This document shows, in pieces, positions 34,468 to 57,845 of a stretch of 64,000 nucleotides of DNA. A model generated the notes under the pieces. That model ran no database searches and was not told where the DNA came from. It worked only from the letters and a program-made list of their open reading frames with translations. The DNA lies in assembly GCF_036237275.1 (NCBI RefSeq), contig NZ_CP108352.1, positions 8,023,501 to 8,087,500 of the forward strand, given 5' to 3'. The stretch's first letter is position 1. Each line of letters starts with the position of its first letter. The stretch comes from Streptomyces sp. NBC_01353 (GTDB lineage: Bacteria > Actinomycetota > Actinomycetes > Streptomycetales > Streptomycetaceae). The position numbers were made by a program, and so were the translations under genes.

Positions 34468-35820
34468 ATGTCTCAGGTTCATCCTGGCGACGCACCTCTG
34501 GTCCACGACCTCATAGGAATCGGCTTCGGGCCGTCCAATGTGGCCATGGCGATAGCGCTCAGCGAGCACAACGCGCGTGTCGGCAGGCAGGAGGCGGTCA
34601 CCGCTCACTTCTTCGAGCGCCAGGCCGGCTTCGGCTGGCACCGCGGCATGCTGATCGACGACGCGACCATGCAAGTGTCGTTCCTCAAGGACCTGGTGAC
34701 GCTCCGGAACCCCGCCAGCGAGTACAGCTTCCTGTGCTACCTGCAGAGCAGGGAACGCCTCATCGACTTCGTCAACCACAAGAACCTCTTCCCGCTGCGC
34801 GTGGAGTTCCACGACTACTTCGAGTGGGCGGCGGCGAAGGTCGACGACATGGTCTCGTACGGACACGAGGTCATCGCCGTCGAGCCCGTCGTACGGGACG
34901 GCGTGATCGAGTACCTGGACGTGACCGCCCGCTCCGGTTCCGAGACGGTGGTCCACCGGGCCCGAAACCTCGTCATCGGTACCGGACTTCGCCCTCTGAT
35001 GCCGGAAGGCGTCGAGCGCACGGACCGCGTCTGGCACAACTCCGAACTGCTGGCCAAGGTCGACGGCCTCGAGGGAGCCGACCCCACCCGGATCGTCGTC
35101 GTCGGCGCCGGCCAGAGCGCCGCCGAGAACGTCGCGTACCTGCACCGGCGCTTCCCCGAGGCCGAGGTCTGCGCGGTGTTCTCCCGCTACGGCTACAGCC
35201 CCGCCGACGACAGCAGCTTCGCCAACCGCATCTTCGACCCCGCCGCGGTCGACGAGTACTTCACGGCCCCCGACGCCATCAAGCGCAAGCTGATGGACTA
35301 CCACGGCAACACCAACTACTCCGTGGTGGACATCGACCTGATCGACGACCTGTACCGGCAGGCGTACCAGGAGAAGGTCCTCGGGAAGGAGCGGCTGCGC
35401 TTCATCAACGTCTCCCGCCTCACCGGCGTCGAGGAGACCGACGGCAAGGTCCGCGCCACCGTCACCTCCCTCGTCACCGGGGAGGAGTCGACCCTGGAGG
35501 CCGACGTCGTCGTCTACGCCACCGGCTACAGCCAGGCGGAGCCCCTCGGCCTCCTCGGTGAGGTCGGGGACCGCTGCCAGCGGGACGACCAGGGCCGCGT
35601 CCGCGTCGAGCGGGACTACCGCCTCGCCACCGACCCCGCACTGCGGTGCGGCATCTACCTCCAGGGCGGCACCGAGCACACCCACGGCATCACCTCGTCG
35701 CTGCTCTCCAACACCGCGATCCGGGTCGGCGAGATCCTCGACTCGATCGTCGACCGGCGCCCGCAGAGCGACCGCGACGACGTCCGACCGGTCGCCGACG
35801 GGATCGGCACGGCCCGCTAG
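34468..35820 (+). CDS. L-ornithine N5-monooxygenase (CchB-like)
   Basis: The protein has 450 residues. GIGFGPSNVAMAIAL (about 15-30) binds FAD, the VVGAGQSAAEN segment (about 210-222) binds NADPH, and VVYATGYSQAEPL is the terminal ATGY motif of the siderophore N-hydroxylase class. DDATMQVSFLKDLVTLRNPASEYSFL matches the substrate-site region of ornithine/lysine hydroxylases. It converts L-ornithine to N5-hydroxyornithine, the first committed step for all hydroxamate residues of the product. First gene of the rightward operon behind the strongest iron box. Confidence 0.92.
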   Translation: MSQVHPGDAPLVHDLIGIGFGPSNVAMAIALSEHNARVGRQEAVTAHFFERQAGFGWHRGMLIDDATMQVSFLKDLVTLRNPASEYSFLCYLQSRERLIDFVNHKNLFPLRVEFHDYFEWAAAKVDDMVSYGHEVIAVEPVVRDGVIEYLDVTARSGSETVVHRARNLVIGTGLRPLMPEGVERTDRVWHNSELLAKVDGLEGADPTRIVVVGAGQSAAENVAYLHRRFPEAEVCAVFSRYGYSPADDSSFANRIFDPAAVDEYFTAPDAIKRKLMDYHGNTNYSVVDIDLIDDLYRQAYQEKVLGKERLRFINVSRLTGVEETDGKVRATVTSLVTGEESTLEADVVVYATGYSQAEPLGLLGEVGDRCQRDDQGRVRVERDYRLATDPALRCGIYLQGGTEHTHGITSSLLSNTAIRVGEILDSIVDRRPQSDRDDVRPVADGIGTAR

Positions 35821-35953
35821 GAGCCCCGCTCCCGGGCCCGACGCCCCACCCACAACCCCCCGGCACGCCACCCCCACACGCCCCGCCCGCCGCAATGCCT
35901 TCGTGCACGGCGGTCGTGGCACGCACCGTGAAACCCCCGTGAAAGGAACATCC

Positions 35954-37003
35954 GTGTCCACTGGAGCACGTCCCGCGCTCGCGCGGTTCGCCAGAAACAT
36001 CCCCCGCGTGGCCATCGCCGCCGTCGCCGCGCTCGCTCTGGCCGCCTGTGGGGGCGGCACCGAGAAGACGGAGTCCAAGCCGTCGGCCGGGGCAGGCGAC
36101 GGCTCGAAGTCCGCAGCCTTCCCGGTGACCGTCGCGCACAAGTACGGCAGCACGACGATCGACAAGGAGCCGAAGAAGATCGTCACGCTCGGCCTCTCCG
36201 ACCAGGACGCCGTGCTGGCCCTGGGGATCAAGCCGGTCGGTTCGGTGGACTGGTTCAAGGAGAAGCCGTACGGCAAGTGGCCTTGGACGAAGGACAAGTG
36301 GGGATCCGACCAGCCGCAGATCGTCGGTGAGCGCGACGAGTACAACATGGAGAAGATCGCCGCGCTTCAGCCGGACCTGGTCATCGCCCAGTACTCCGGC
36401 ATGAAGAAGGAGCAGTACGACACGCTCTCCAAGTTCACCAAGGTCGTCGCCCAGCCCAAGGAGCACCCCGACTACGGCGCGCCCTGGCAGGTCATGACCC
36501 GGCAGATCGGCAAGGCGCTCGGCAAGGACGCCGAGACCGAGAAGCTGATCACGGACATCGACACCCGCTTCAAGGCCGTCCGGGACAAGCACCCCGAGTT
36601 CGCGCAGAAGACCCTGGCCGTGGCGGACAGCTTCGAGGCCGGCAAGTACTCCGCGTTCACCAAGACCGACCCCAAGGCGATCTTCTTCTCCGAGCTCGGT
36701 TTCAAGCTGAAGCCCGAGATCGACTCCCTGGCCAAGCCGGGCTACAACGTCGCCGAACTGAGCGCCGAGAAGCTGAACGTGCTCGACGTCGACCGGCTCG
36801 TCTGGGTCACCTCCAGCACCGAGGCCAACGACCGGATCAAGGCCGAGCCGCTCTACACGAAGCTGAAGGTCCAGCAGGAGAAGCGCGACCTGTTCGTGCC
36901 GTACCAGGACCCGGACATCGGCGCGGCCTTCTCCTTCAACACGGTCCTGTCGATCCCGTACGCGATCGACCAGATCGAGCCGCTGCTGGCGGCCATCAAG
37001 TAG
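35954..37003 (+). CDS. Siderophore-binding lipoprotein of an ABC importer (CchF/FepB-like)
   Basis: The protein has 349 residues. The signal ends in the lipobox LAAC, giving an acylated Cys near residue 31. The mature protein is a class III (FepB-like) binding protein: KIVTLGLSDQDAVLALGIKPVG, LQPDLVIAQYSG and a long connecting helix. It captures the ferric siderophore and hands it to the FecCD permeases encoded at 55678-57845. GTG 35954 is chosen for the GAAAGGA RBS and because the basic signal start follows; the 133-bp gap before it contains nothing else. A 19-bp hairpin follows the stop. Confidence 0.88.
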   Translation: MSTGARPALARFARNIPRVAIAAVAALALAACGGGTEKTESKPSAGAGDGSKSAAFPVTVAHKYGSTTIDKEPKKIVTLGLSDQDAVLALGIKPVGSVDWFKEKPYGKWPWTKDKWGSDQPQIVGERDEYNMEKIAALQPDLVIAQYSGMKKEQYDTLSKFTKVVAQPKEHPDYGAPWQVMTRQIGKALGKDAETEKLITDIDTRFKAVRDKHPEFAQKTLAVADSFEAGKYSAFTKTDPKAIFFSELGFKLKPEIDSLAKPGYNVAELSAEKLNVLDVDRLVWVTSSTEANDRIKAEPLYTKLKVQQEKRDLFVPYQDPDIGAAFSFNTVLSIPYAIDQIEPLLAAIK

Positions 37004-37016
37004 TCGCGGCACCACG

Positions 37017-37063
37017 GCGGGTCCCACCCCGCCGCCGGCATTCCGCGGCGGGGTGGGACCCGC
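37017..37063 (+). terminator. Strong intra-operon hairpin between binding-protein and NRPS genes
   Basis: 19-bp perfect arms (37017-37035 and 37045-37063) with a 9-nt loop, 13 bp after the binding-protein stop and 42 bp before the NRPS ATG. No separate promoter or iron box is seen between hairpin and NRPS, so partial termination or RNA stabilisation of the upstream messages is more likely than complete termination. Confidence 0.7.
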
Positions 37064-37105
37064 ACCGACCACTGGCGCACCACCAGGGAAAGGCCCTTTC
37101 GAACG

Positions 37106-51384
<14,279 letters not shown>

Positions 51385-51388
<4 letters not shown>

Positions 51389-51594
51389 CCACCAACCCGT
51401 TCGAGGACCCGCAGGGCCGCTTCCTGGTGCTCGTCAACGACGAGAACCAGCACTCGCTGTGGCCCTCCTTCGCGGAGGTGCCGGCCGGTTGGCGGACCGT
51501 GTTCGGTGAGGACACCCGCGACGCCTGCACCGCGTACGTCGAGACCCACTGGACCGACCTCCGCCCGGCGAGCCTCGTGGCCCAGCAGGGCTGA
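51385..51594 (+). CDS. MbtH-like NRPS accessory protein
   Basis: The protein has 69 residues. [33 protein letters not shown] and the later THWTDLRP segment contain the conserved Asn, Ser, Leu, Trp and Pro positions of MbtH proteins, which bind adenylation domains and allow their folding or activity. The ATG overlaps the NRPS stop (ATGA), ensuring co-translation with its client. Its counterpart in coelichelin clusters is CchK. Two hairpins follow before the convergent exporter operon. Confidence 0.95.
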
Positions 51595-51615
51595 CCGGGA
51601 ACCGAGCGACACACA

Positions 51616-51658
51616 GACCGCCGCCCTCGGGGAGAGTCGCTCCCCGAGGGCGGCGGTC
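51616..51658. terminator. Terminator of the biosynthetic operon
   Basis: 18-bp perfect arms (51616-51633 and 51641-51658) with a 7-nt loop, 22 bp after the MbtH stop. Confidence 0.88.
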
Positions 51659-51735
51659 TCGTGCGTCCACGTGCAGGCGAGCGTCAGGGGAGCTCGGGTC
51701 GCCCGCCTGCGGGGGCCGGTACGCGGTCGGAACGA

Positions 51736-51769
51736 AGCCGCCCGCAGGGAAACTTCCCCGCGGGCGGCT
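51736..51769. terminator. Terminator of the leftward exporter operon
   Basis: AGCCGCCCGC (51736-51745) pairs with GCGGGCGGCT (51760-51769), and after one mismatch GGG pairs with CCC. It lies 32 bp beyond the stop of the leftward ABC exporter gene (51801), making a tandem back-to-back pair with the preceding hairpin. Confidence 0.65.
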
Positions 51770-51800
51770 GTCTCGTGTCGGCGGTCTGCGCGCCCCGCCG

Positions 51801-53714
51801 TCACCCCTTGGCAGCTCCCTGCTCCGCCGACTCCTGCCGGCTGTTCGACCAGGCGGCCCAGAGGGATGCGTAACGGCCGCCGGCCGCCACCAGCTCCTCG
51901 TGGGTGCCGGTCTCGACCACCTGGCCGTTGTCCAGGACGACCACGCGGTCCGCGGTGGCCGCCTGAGGGAGCCGATGGGCCACCACCAGGCCCGTACGGC
52001 CCTCCAGCGCCTGCAGTGCGGCGGTCTCCAGCACCCGGGCGCCCGCGCTGCCCGCGTCGGCGGTGGCCTCGTCGAGGATGGCGATCGGCGGGTCGGTGAG
52101 CACGAGACGGGCCAGGGCCAGATGCTGGGCCTGGCTCACCGTGAGCTGGTGCCCGCCCTCGCCCACGACGGTGGCGAGGCCGTCGGGGAGCGCTTCGGCC
52201 CACTCCAGGGCCCCGACCCGGTCCAGTGCCGCACGCAGATCCTCGTCGGTGGCCTCAGCCCGTGCCAGCCGCAGGTCCTCGGCGAGCGGGCCGGCGAACA
52301 CATGGACCTCCTGGCTGATCAGCGTCACCGCACGCCGTACGCCCTCGGGACCCAGCTCCCGCGTGTCCACCCCGCCCAGCGAGATCGACCCGCCGTCCGG
52401 CTCGTGGACGCCGGCCACGAGCTTGGCCAGGGTGGTCTTGCCCGCCCCGCTCGCGCCCACGAGCGCGACGCGCTCTCCGCTGCGCACCTCCAGGTCGACG
52501 TCGCGGAGCACCACATGTCCGGGGACGTAGGAGTGGCTGAGGGCGCTGACCTTGACCGAGCCGTCCACCGGCGTGCCGGGCCGCTGCGGCGCGCTCTCCG
52601 CCGGGAGGTTCGACACCCCGACGAGGCGGGCGAAGCTGGCGCCTGCGGACTGCGCGTCGTCGAGAAGGAACAGCGCGGCGTTGACCGGGTTGAAGAGGCT
52701 GTGGAAGTACAGCGCGGCGGCCGTGGCCGTACCGATGCTCACCGAGCGGTTGTCCACGAGCATGAATCCGGTGCCCAGGACCGCCGCCAGTCCGATGAAC
52801 TCCGCGAGGTTCAGCCGCGAGAAGAACCCGGTGACGATGTGGATGCCGCGCAGCGCGAGGTCGCGCGCGGCCCGCGACCGCTCGTCGAGGAGGCCGGTGT
52901 GGCTGTCGCTCAGCCGGAAGGCGCGCACGGTCCGCACCCCGCCGACACTGTCGAGCAGCTGGTGCTGCAACGCACCGGTGGCGACGCGGTGTTCCGCGTA
53001 GACGGGCGCGGCGCGGCGCAGGTACCAGCGTACGGAGAGCACCTGCACCGGCATGGCGAGCAGTGCGGCCGGCAGGAACCGCCAGTCGAGCACGGCGAGG
53101 CCGACGAGGGTCAGGACGATGGTGAGGGCGGAGCGGGAGAACTCGGGCAGCGCCTGGCGCACCGACTTCGCGATCACGGAGACGTCGCTGGTGACGCGGG
53201 AGACCAGGTCGCCCGAGCCGGCCGCCTCGACGCGTTCGAGCGGCAGCCGCAACGCCCGTTCGATGAACCGCTCCCGCAGCGTCGCGAGCACCGTCTCGCC
53301 GAGGCGGGCAACGAGCGCGCTGCCGAGCGCGGTGGCCGCGCCGCGGGTCAGGGCGACCACGATCAGCAGGACCAGCGGGACCGTCAGCGCCTGCGCCCCC
53401 TGCTTCTCCACGACCAGGTCGACGATGTGTCCGAGCAGAGGGGCCGTGAGCAGGCCGATGCCGGTTCCCGCAACGAGGACGGTGAACGCGACCACCGCGA
53501 GGACGCCGTGTCCGCGCAGCATCGTGCGGAGCGTGGCGAGGCTCTCGGCACCGGTTGCGGTGGGCAGGAGTGCGCGCTCGGTGCCGGGTGCGGTCATGGC
53601 CTCTTCCGCCTCTGTCTCTCTCGCGGGTCGTTCGTCCTGTCGTCGCGCGGTGGAGCCGGGCCCGTCCGTCGCTTCGTCCGTCGTGTCGCGGGCCGTGGTG
53701 TGTCCGGACGTCAT
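51801..53714 (-). CDS. ABC half-exporter, intact Walker site with degenerate signature motif
   Basis: The protein has 637 residues: an unusual acidic/Arg-rich N terminus of ~60 residues, six transmembrane helices, then an ATPase domain. Walker A is intact (GASGAGKTT), Q-loop present (LISQEVHVF), Walker B intact (IAILDEAT), but the signature reads LTVSQ instead of LSGGQ. Its partner 53711-55399 has the opposite defects, so the two should form a heterodimer with one functional ATP site, exporting the apo-siderophore. The ATGA overlap with the partner gene supports start 53714; an internal ATG at 53597 with a GAAGAGG RBS is an alternative. Corresponds to CchG/CchI-type exporters. Confidence 0.87.
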   Translation of the reverse strand: MTSGHTTARDTTDEATDGPGSTARRQDERPARETEAEEAMTAPGTERALLPTATGAESLATLRTMLRGHGVLAVVAFTVLVAGTGIGLLTAPLLGHIVDLVVEKQGAQALTVPLVLLIVVALTRGAATALGSALVARLGETVLATLRERFIERALRLPLERVEAAGSGDLVSRVTSDVSVIAKSVRQALPEFSRSALTIVLTLVGLAVLDWRFLPAALLAMPVQVLSVRWYLRRAAPVYAEHRVATGALQHQLLDSVGGVRTVRAFRLSDSHTGLLDERSRAARDLALRGIHIVTGFFSRLNLAEFIGLAAVLGTGFMLVDNRSVSIGTATAAALYFHSLFNPVNAALFLLDDAQSAGASFARLVGVSNLPAESAPQRPGTPVDGSVKVSALSHSYVPGHVVLRDVDLEVRSGERVALVGASGAGKTTLAKLVAGVHEPDGGSISLGGVDTRELGPEGVRRAVTLISQEVHVFAGPLAEDLRLARAEATDEDLRAALDRVGALEWAEALPDGLATVVGEGGHQLTVSQAQHLALARLVLTDPPIAILDEATADAGSAGARVLETAALQALEGRTGLVVAHRLPQAATADRVVVLDNGQVVETGTHEELVAAGGRYASLWAAWSNSRQESAEQGAAKG

Positions 53715-55399
53715 GCGAGGACCACCGCCCGGTACGTCGCGTCGGCGGCGGCCAGCTCGGCGTGTCGGCCCTCGGCCGTCACGGCGCCCTCGTCGAGAAC
53801 CACCACGCGGTCGGCGACCGCGAGGAGCGCCGGGCTGGTGGTGACGAGGACCGTGGTGCGGCCCTCGCGGACATCGCGCAGGCGGGCCGCGATACGGGAC
53901 TCGGTCACCGTGTCCACGGCGGTGGTCGGGTCGTGCAGGACCAGGACGCGCCGGTCGGCGGCGAGCGCCCGGGCGAGCGCCACGCGCTGTCGCTGTCCGC
54001 CGGAGAGGGAGCGGCCGCGCTCGGCGAGCACCGTGTCCTCACCATCGGGCAGCAGCCGTGCGACCTCGTCGGCGGCCGATGCCCGCAGCGCGTCATCGAC
54101 CGCGGTGGTCCCCGATCCGGCGCGTACGTTGTCCAGGAGACTGCTCTCGAACAGGTCGGCGTCGTGGTGGGCGACCAGGATGTGGCGGCGCAGGGCGTCG
54201 GGGTCGAGGTCGGTCAGCGGCACGCCGTCGAGCGAGACGACTCCGTCGACGGGGTCGGTCTCCCGGGACAGGCAGCGCAGCAGGTCGCCGGCGGCGGCCG
54301 GGTCCCGCGTGACGATGCCGGTCACGCTGCCGGGGTGGATGTCCAGGTCCAACGAGCGCAGGGTGCCCAGCGAGACGCCCCGCAGGGTGAGGAGCCCCGC
54401 CGCTTCGGCCGGCGTGTCCTCTCCGCCCTCCACGGCGGCGGGCGAGGCCAGGACCTCCGCGATCCGGCGGGCGGACGCGCGGCCCTGGGCGAACTCGGCG
54501 TTGACGTAGGTCAGAAGCTGGAAGGGACCCAGCAGGAACTGCGCGAGCCCGACCGCGGCCACCAGGTCGCCGACGCTGATGGAGCCCCGCATCGCGAGAT
54601 AGGCACCCACCAGTCCGATGAGCGCGATGAAGACGCCGGTCAGGGCGAGAATGGCGCCTTCGTGACCAGCTCGGCTCCGGGCCGCCCGCAGCGCCGCGGC
54701 CAGAGAGTCCTGGCTGGTCTCGCGGTAGCGGTCCACGGCGGCGGACTCGGCGCCCATGCCCTTGAGCACGCGCAGGCCGGTGACCAGGTCGGCGGCGACT
54801 CCGGAGGCGTGCGCCGCACGCTCCTGCTCGGCCTCGCTGCGTCGTTCGAGCGGCCGGCTGATGCGGTGTCCGAGCCAGAGCAGCGGCGGGATGCCGAGCA
54901 GGACGAGCAGGCCGAGGGGTACGGAGATCCGCAGGAGCGCGATCGCGCTGACCGCGAGGGCGGCGAGGGCGGCGAGCCCGTAGGTGAGGACGGTCGCCAC
55001 CGACCCCACGCGGCGGGCGTCGTTGGTGGCGATGCTGGTGAGTGCGCCCGGCAGCCGATTGGCGTCGGCGCCGCCCCGCGGGTCGAGTACCCGTGTGGTG
55101 AGTCGGAGCCGCAGTCGGTGCGCGGCGTGCTCGCCGGCGCCCTCGGTGATCCGGGCACTGGTGCGGTAGCACGTGGACAGGACGAGGAAGAGCCCCGCGA
55201 GGACCAGGAGCCAACGCAGCAGGGTGCCGGAGGATCCGGTCGCCACCGCCGTGTCGATGATGACGCCGATGACGACAGGGACGAGCGCCTCGCACACCTG
55301 GTGGGTCATGCCCAGCAGGGAGGCCGCGACGACCCGGCGGCGTTCCCCTCTGATCGCCTTGCGGAGGACGTGTCCTCCCGTCGGCCCTTCGGCTGACAT
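53711..55399 (-). CDS. ABC half-exporter, degenerate Walker sites with intact LSGGQ
   Basis: The protein has 562 residues with six transmembrane helices and an ATPase domain. The P-loop position reads GIVTRDPAAAGDL and lacks the GxxGxGK(S/T) Lys, and Walker B reads VLVLHDPTT with the catalytic Glu replaced, whereas LSGGQRQRVALARAL is perfect. The protein can therefore contribute the signature motif to its partner's ATP site but probably not hydrolyse ATP itself. ATG 55399 is preferred because GGAGGA lies 8 nt upstream; an earlier ATG at 55420 lacks an RBS. An iron box lies 31 bp upstream. First gene of the exporter operon. Confidence 0.87.
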   Translation of the reverse strand: MSAEGPTGGHVLRKAIRGERRRVVAASLLGMTHQVCEALVPVVIGVIIDTAVATGSSGTLLRWLLVLAGLFLVLSTCYRTSARITEGAGEHAAHRLRLRLTTRVLDPRGGADANRLPGALTSIATNDARRVGSVATVLTYGLAALAALAVSAIALLRISVPLGLLVLLGIPPLLWLGHRISRPLERRSEAEQERAAHASGVAADLVTGLRVLKGMGAESAAVDRYRETSQDSLAAALRAARSRAGHEGAILALTGVFIALIGLVGAYLAMRGSISVGDLVAAVGLAQFLLGPFQLLTYVNAEFAQGRASARRIAEVLASPAAVEGGEDTPAEAAGLLTLRGVSLGTLRSLDLDIHPGSVTGIVTRDPAAAGDLLRCLSRETDPVDGVVSLDGVPLTDLDPDALRRHILVAHHDADLFESSLLDNVRAGSGTTAVDDALRASAADEVARLLPDGEDTVLAERGRSLSGGQRQRVALARALAADRRVLVLHDPTTAVDTVTESRIAARLRDVREGRTTVLVTTSPALLAVADRVVVLDEGAVTAEGRHAELAAADATYRAVVLA

Positions 55400-55429
55400 A
55401 CGGCTCTCCTCCGTGAACATGGGGAATAG

Positions 55430-55448
55430 TTAGGTAAGGCTATACTAA
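55430..55448 (-). promoter_or_regulatory. Iron box for the exporter operon
   Basis: TTAGGTAAGGCTATACTAA matches the TTAGGTTAGGCTCACCTAA consensus at 15 of 19 positions and sits 31 bp upstream of the exporter start. The segment is strikingly AT-rich for this genome. Confidence 0.7.
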
Positions 55449-55572
55449 GTAGATCCTTCGGGGGAGGGTCCCGGGCCCCATTGTCGACCCGACCCCGACG
55501 GTCAAGGTGGTGACGGGGGTGGAGAGTTGTCCGACTCGTCGCCGAGGCCTGCACGTTGACCGACCTGTCGCA

Positions 55573-55591
55573 TTCACTTAGCCTTACCTAA
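55573..55591 (+). promoter_or_regulatory. Iron box for the siderophore uptake operon
   Basis: TTCACTTAGCCTTACCTAA matches the consensus at 14 of 19 positions with a perfect right half (ACCTAA). It lies 87 bp upstream of the first permease start, nearly the same distance as the 34362 box from the hydroxylase gene. Confidence 0.68.
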
Positions 55592-55677
55592 GTTCCGTCG
55601 ATCTGTCGTCGGTGCGTCCTCGTCGGTACGGCCCATGTCGTGCGGTACACCTGAGTTGACACCAGGGGGAGTCGTCG

Positions 55678-56745
55678 TTGTCGGTGGAAGCCCGGGCGGT
55701 GTCCGGAGAGCAGGCGGCCCCTGCGGCCCTCCCTCGAACGGGCAGAGGCGCGACCGCCCTCCGGGGCACGGGGCTCCTCGTGCTGCTCGGCGCCCTCGTG
55801 CTGGTCGCGCTGCTCAGTGTCTGGGTGGGCACCAGAGGCATCCCGTTCACCGCGACATGGAGCGTGCTGTGGAATCCGGACGGTTCGGAGACCTCGATCA
55901 TCATCCATGACTACCGCATCCCCAGAACCCTCCTCGGGCTGCTCGTCGGCATGGCACTCGGCCTGTCCGGTGCGCTGATGCAGGCCCTGACACGCAATCC
56001 GCTCGCCGACCCCGGAATGCTCGGCATCAGCCTGGGCGCCTCTGCCGGCGTCGTCGTGGCCATCGCGTTCCTCGGCGTCGGATCCGTCCTGGGGTACGTG
56101 TGGTTCGCCTTCCTCGGCACGGCCGTGGCGTCGGTCGCCGTGTACCTGCTGGGTTCCTCGGGTCGGAATCTGGCCACACCCGAACGCCTGGTCGTCGCGG
56201 GCGCGGCGGTGACCGCGGTGCTCTACGCCTTCAACTGGGCGGTCCTGCTGCTCAACCCGCGCGCCTTCGACCAGTTCCGCTTCTGGACGGTGGGATCCCT
56301 CTCGGGCCGGTACTTCGACGTGGTGTACGTCATCCTGCCGTTCGTCGCCGTGGGCCTGCTGATCGCCCTCGTACTCGCCCCGGCACTCAACGCCCTCGCG
56401 ATGGGCGACCAGGTCGGCCGGGCCCTGGGACTGAACGTCGGCCGTACCCGTGCCCTCGGCGCCGTCGCGGTCATGCTGCTGTGCGGCGCCGCCACCGCCG
56501 CGGCGGGGCCGATCGGCTTCGTCGGGCTCGCGGTCCCGCACGTCGCCCGCTTCGTCGTCGGACCGGACCAGCGCTGGGTGCTCACGTACTCGATGCTGCT
56601 CGCGCCGGTCATGCTGATCGGCGCGGACGTCCTCGGCCGCGTGCTCGGTGCGCCGGGCGAGCTCCAGGTCGGGATCATCACCGCGTTCCTCGGTGCGCCG
56701 CTGTTCATCGCGTTGTGCCGTCGCCGGAAGCTGGTGATGCTGTGA
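55678..56745 (+). CDS. FecCD-family ferric siderophore permease 1 (CchC/CchD-like)
   Basis: The protein has 355 residues with about 9-10 transmembrane helices. RIPRTLLGLLVGMALGLSGALMQALTRNPLADPGMLGISLGAS is the FecCD N-terminal signature (RIPR...GALMQ...NPLADP...GI), and GPIGFVGLAVPHVAR is the later coupling-region motif. It forms the import channel with the product of the next gene. The start is TTG 55678, 7 nt after AGGGGGA. The stop overlaps the next start in GTGA. Confidence 0.93.
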   Translation: MSVEARAVSGEQAAPAALPRTGRGATALRGTGLLVLLGALVLVALLSVWVGTRGIPFTATWSVLWNPDGSETSIIIHDYRIPRTLLGLLVGMALGLSGALMQALTRNPLADPGMLGISLGASAGVVVAIAFLGVGSVLGYVWFAFLGTAVASVAVYLLGSSGRNLATPERLVVAGAAVTAVLYAFNWAVLLLNPRAFDQFRFWTVGSLSGRYFDVVYVILPFVAVGLLIALVLAPALNALAMGDQVGRALGLNVGRTRALGAVAVMLLCGAATAAAGPIGFVGLAVPHVARFVVGPDQRWVLTYSMLLAPVMLIGADVLGRVLGAPGELQVGIITAFLGAPLFIALCRRRKLVML

Positions 56746-57845
56746 GCCCCGTAAGTCCCGTACGGGAGACCGATGCCTCCGCCAGGACCACGCGCGAGGC
56801 GCGTGTGATCAGCGGTCTGGTCCTGCGCACCCGGAAGGGCGGTCTGTCCGTCCGCGTCCAGGGGAGGACGCTGGCCGTCACGACTGTCATGGTCGCCCTG
56901 CTCGTGGTCGTCATGGTCGTGACACTGACCAGCGGCGACTACGAACTGAGCGTCGGCGAAGTCCTCCAGGCCGTGGTGGGCAACGGCTCGGGTGGCGCGG
57001 ACTTCATCGTCAACACCCTGCGGATGCCGCGCATGCTGACCGCGATGTGCGTCGGCGCGGCGCTCGCCGTCAGCGGGGCGATCCTGCAGAGCCTCACGGG
57101 CAACGCCCTGGGCAGCCCGGACATCATCGGCTTCACCAACGGCTCGGCCGTCGGGGCGCTCGTGGTCATCATCGTGCTGCACGGCAGCATGACCCAGATC
57201 GCCGTCGGCGCACTGATCGGTGGACTGGCCATCGCCGTCGCCATGTACCTCCTCATGCTGGGCAGGGGACTGCAGGGCTTCCGGCTGGTGGTCGTCGGCA
57301 TCGGCGTCAGCGCCCTGCTCCTCGCCGTCAACTCGTACCTGATCACCCGGGCGACCTGGCAGGAGGCACTGGAGGCCCAGGCCTGGCTGATCGGCAGTCT
57401 GAGCAACCGGGGCTGGCCGCACGCCAACGCCATCCTCGTCGCCCTCGCCGTACTGCTCCCTCTCGCCCTCGCCCTCTCGCGTCGCCTCTCGATGGTGGAG
57501 ATGGGCGACACCACGGCCATGGCGCTCGGTGTCGGCGTGGCCCGCACGCGCACGGCGTTGCTGGTCATCAGCGTGGCTCTCGCCGCTTTCGCCACCGCAG
57601 TGACCGGCCCCATCTGGTTCGTCGCCCTGGCGGCGCCCCAACTCGCCCGAAAGCTGACGGGTGCGTCCGGCCCCGCGCTGCTGCCCGCCGCGCTCATGGG
57701 CGCCCTGCTGCTGACCGCGAGCGATCTCCTCGCACAGCGCCTCTTCGCTCCCGCACTTCTCCCGGTCGGTACGGCGACCGGCGTCATCGGGGGGCTGTAT
57801 CTCATCTGGCTGTTGGTCACCGAGTCCCGAAAGAGCCGCGTATGA
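56742..57845 (+). CDS. FecCD-family ferric siderophore permease 2
   Basis: The protein has 367 residues with about 10 transmembrane helices. It carries LRMPRMLTAMCVGAALAVSGAILQSLTGNALGSPDIIGF, the same family signature with the NPLADP element drifted to NALGSP, typical of the second permease of such pairs, and GPIWFVALAAPQLAR. A 40-residue Arg-containing N-terminal extension precedes the first helix. GTG 56742 and the downstream ATGA junction at 57842 make the three uptake genes translationally coupled. Confidence 0.93.
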   Translation: MSPVSPVRETDASARTTREARVISGLVLRTRKGGLSVRVQGRTLAVTTVMVALLVVVMVVTLTSGDYELSVGEVLQAVVGNGSGGADFIVNTLRMPRMLTAMCVGAALAVSGAILQSLTGNALGSPDIIGFTNGSAVGALVVIIVLHGSMTQIAVGALIGGLAIAVAMYLLMLGRGLQGFRLVVVGIGVSALLLAVNSYLITRATWQEALEAQAWLIGSLSNRGWPHANAILVALAVLLPLALALSRRLSMVEMGDTTAMALGVGVARTRTALLVISVALAAFATAVTGPIWFVALAAPQLARKLTGASGPALLPAALMGALLLTASDLLAQRLFAPALLPVGTATGVIGGLYLIWLLVTESRKSRV

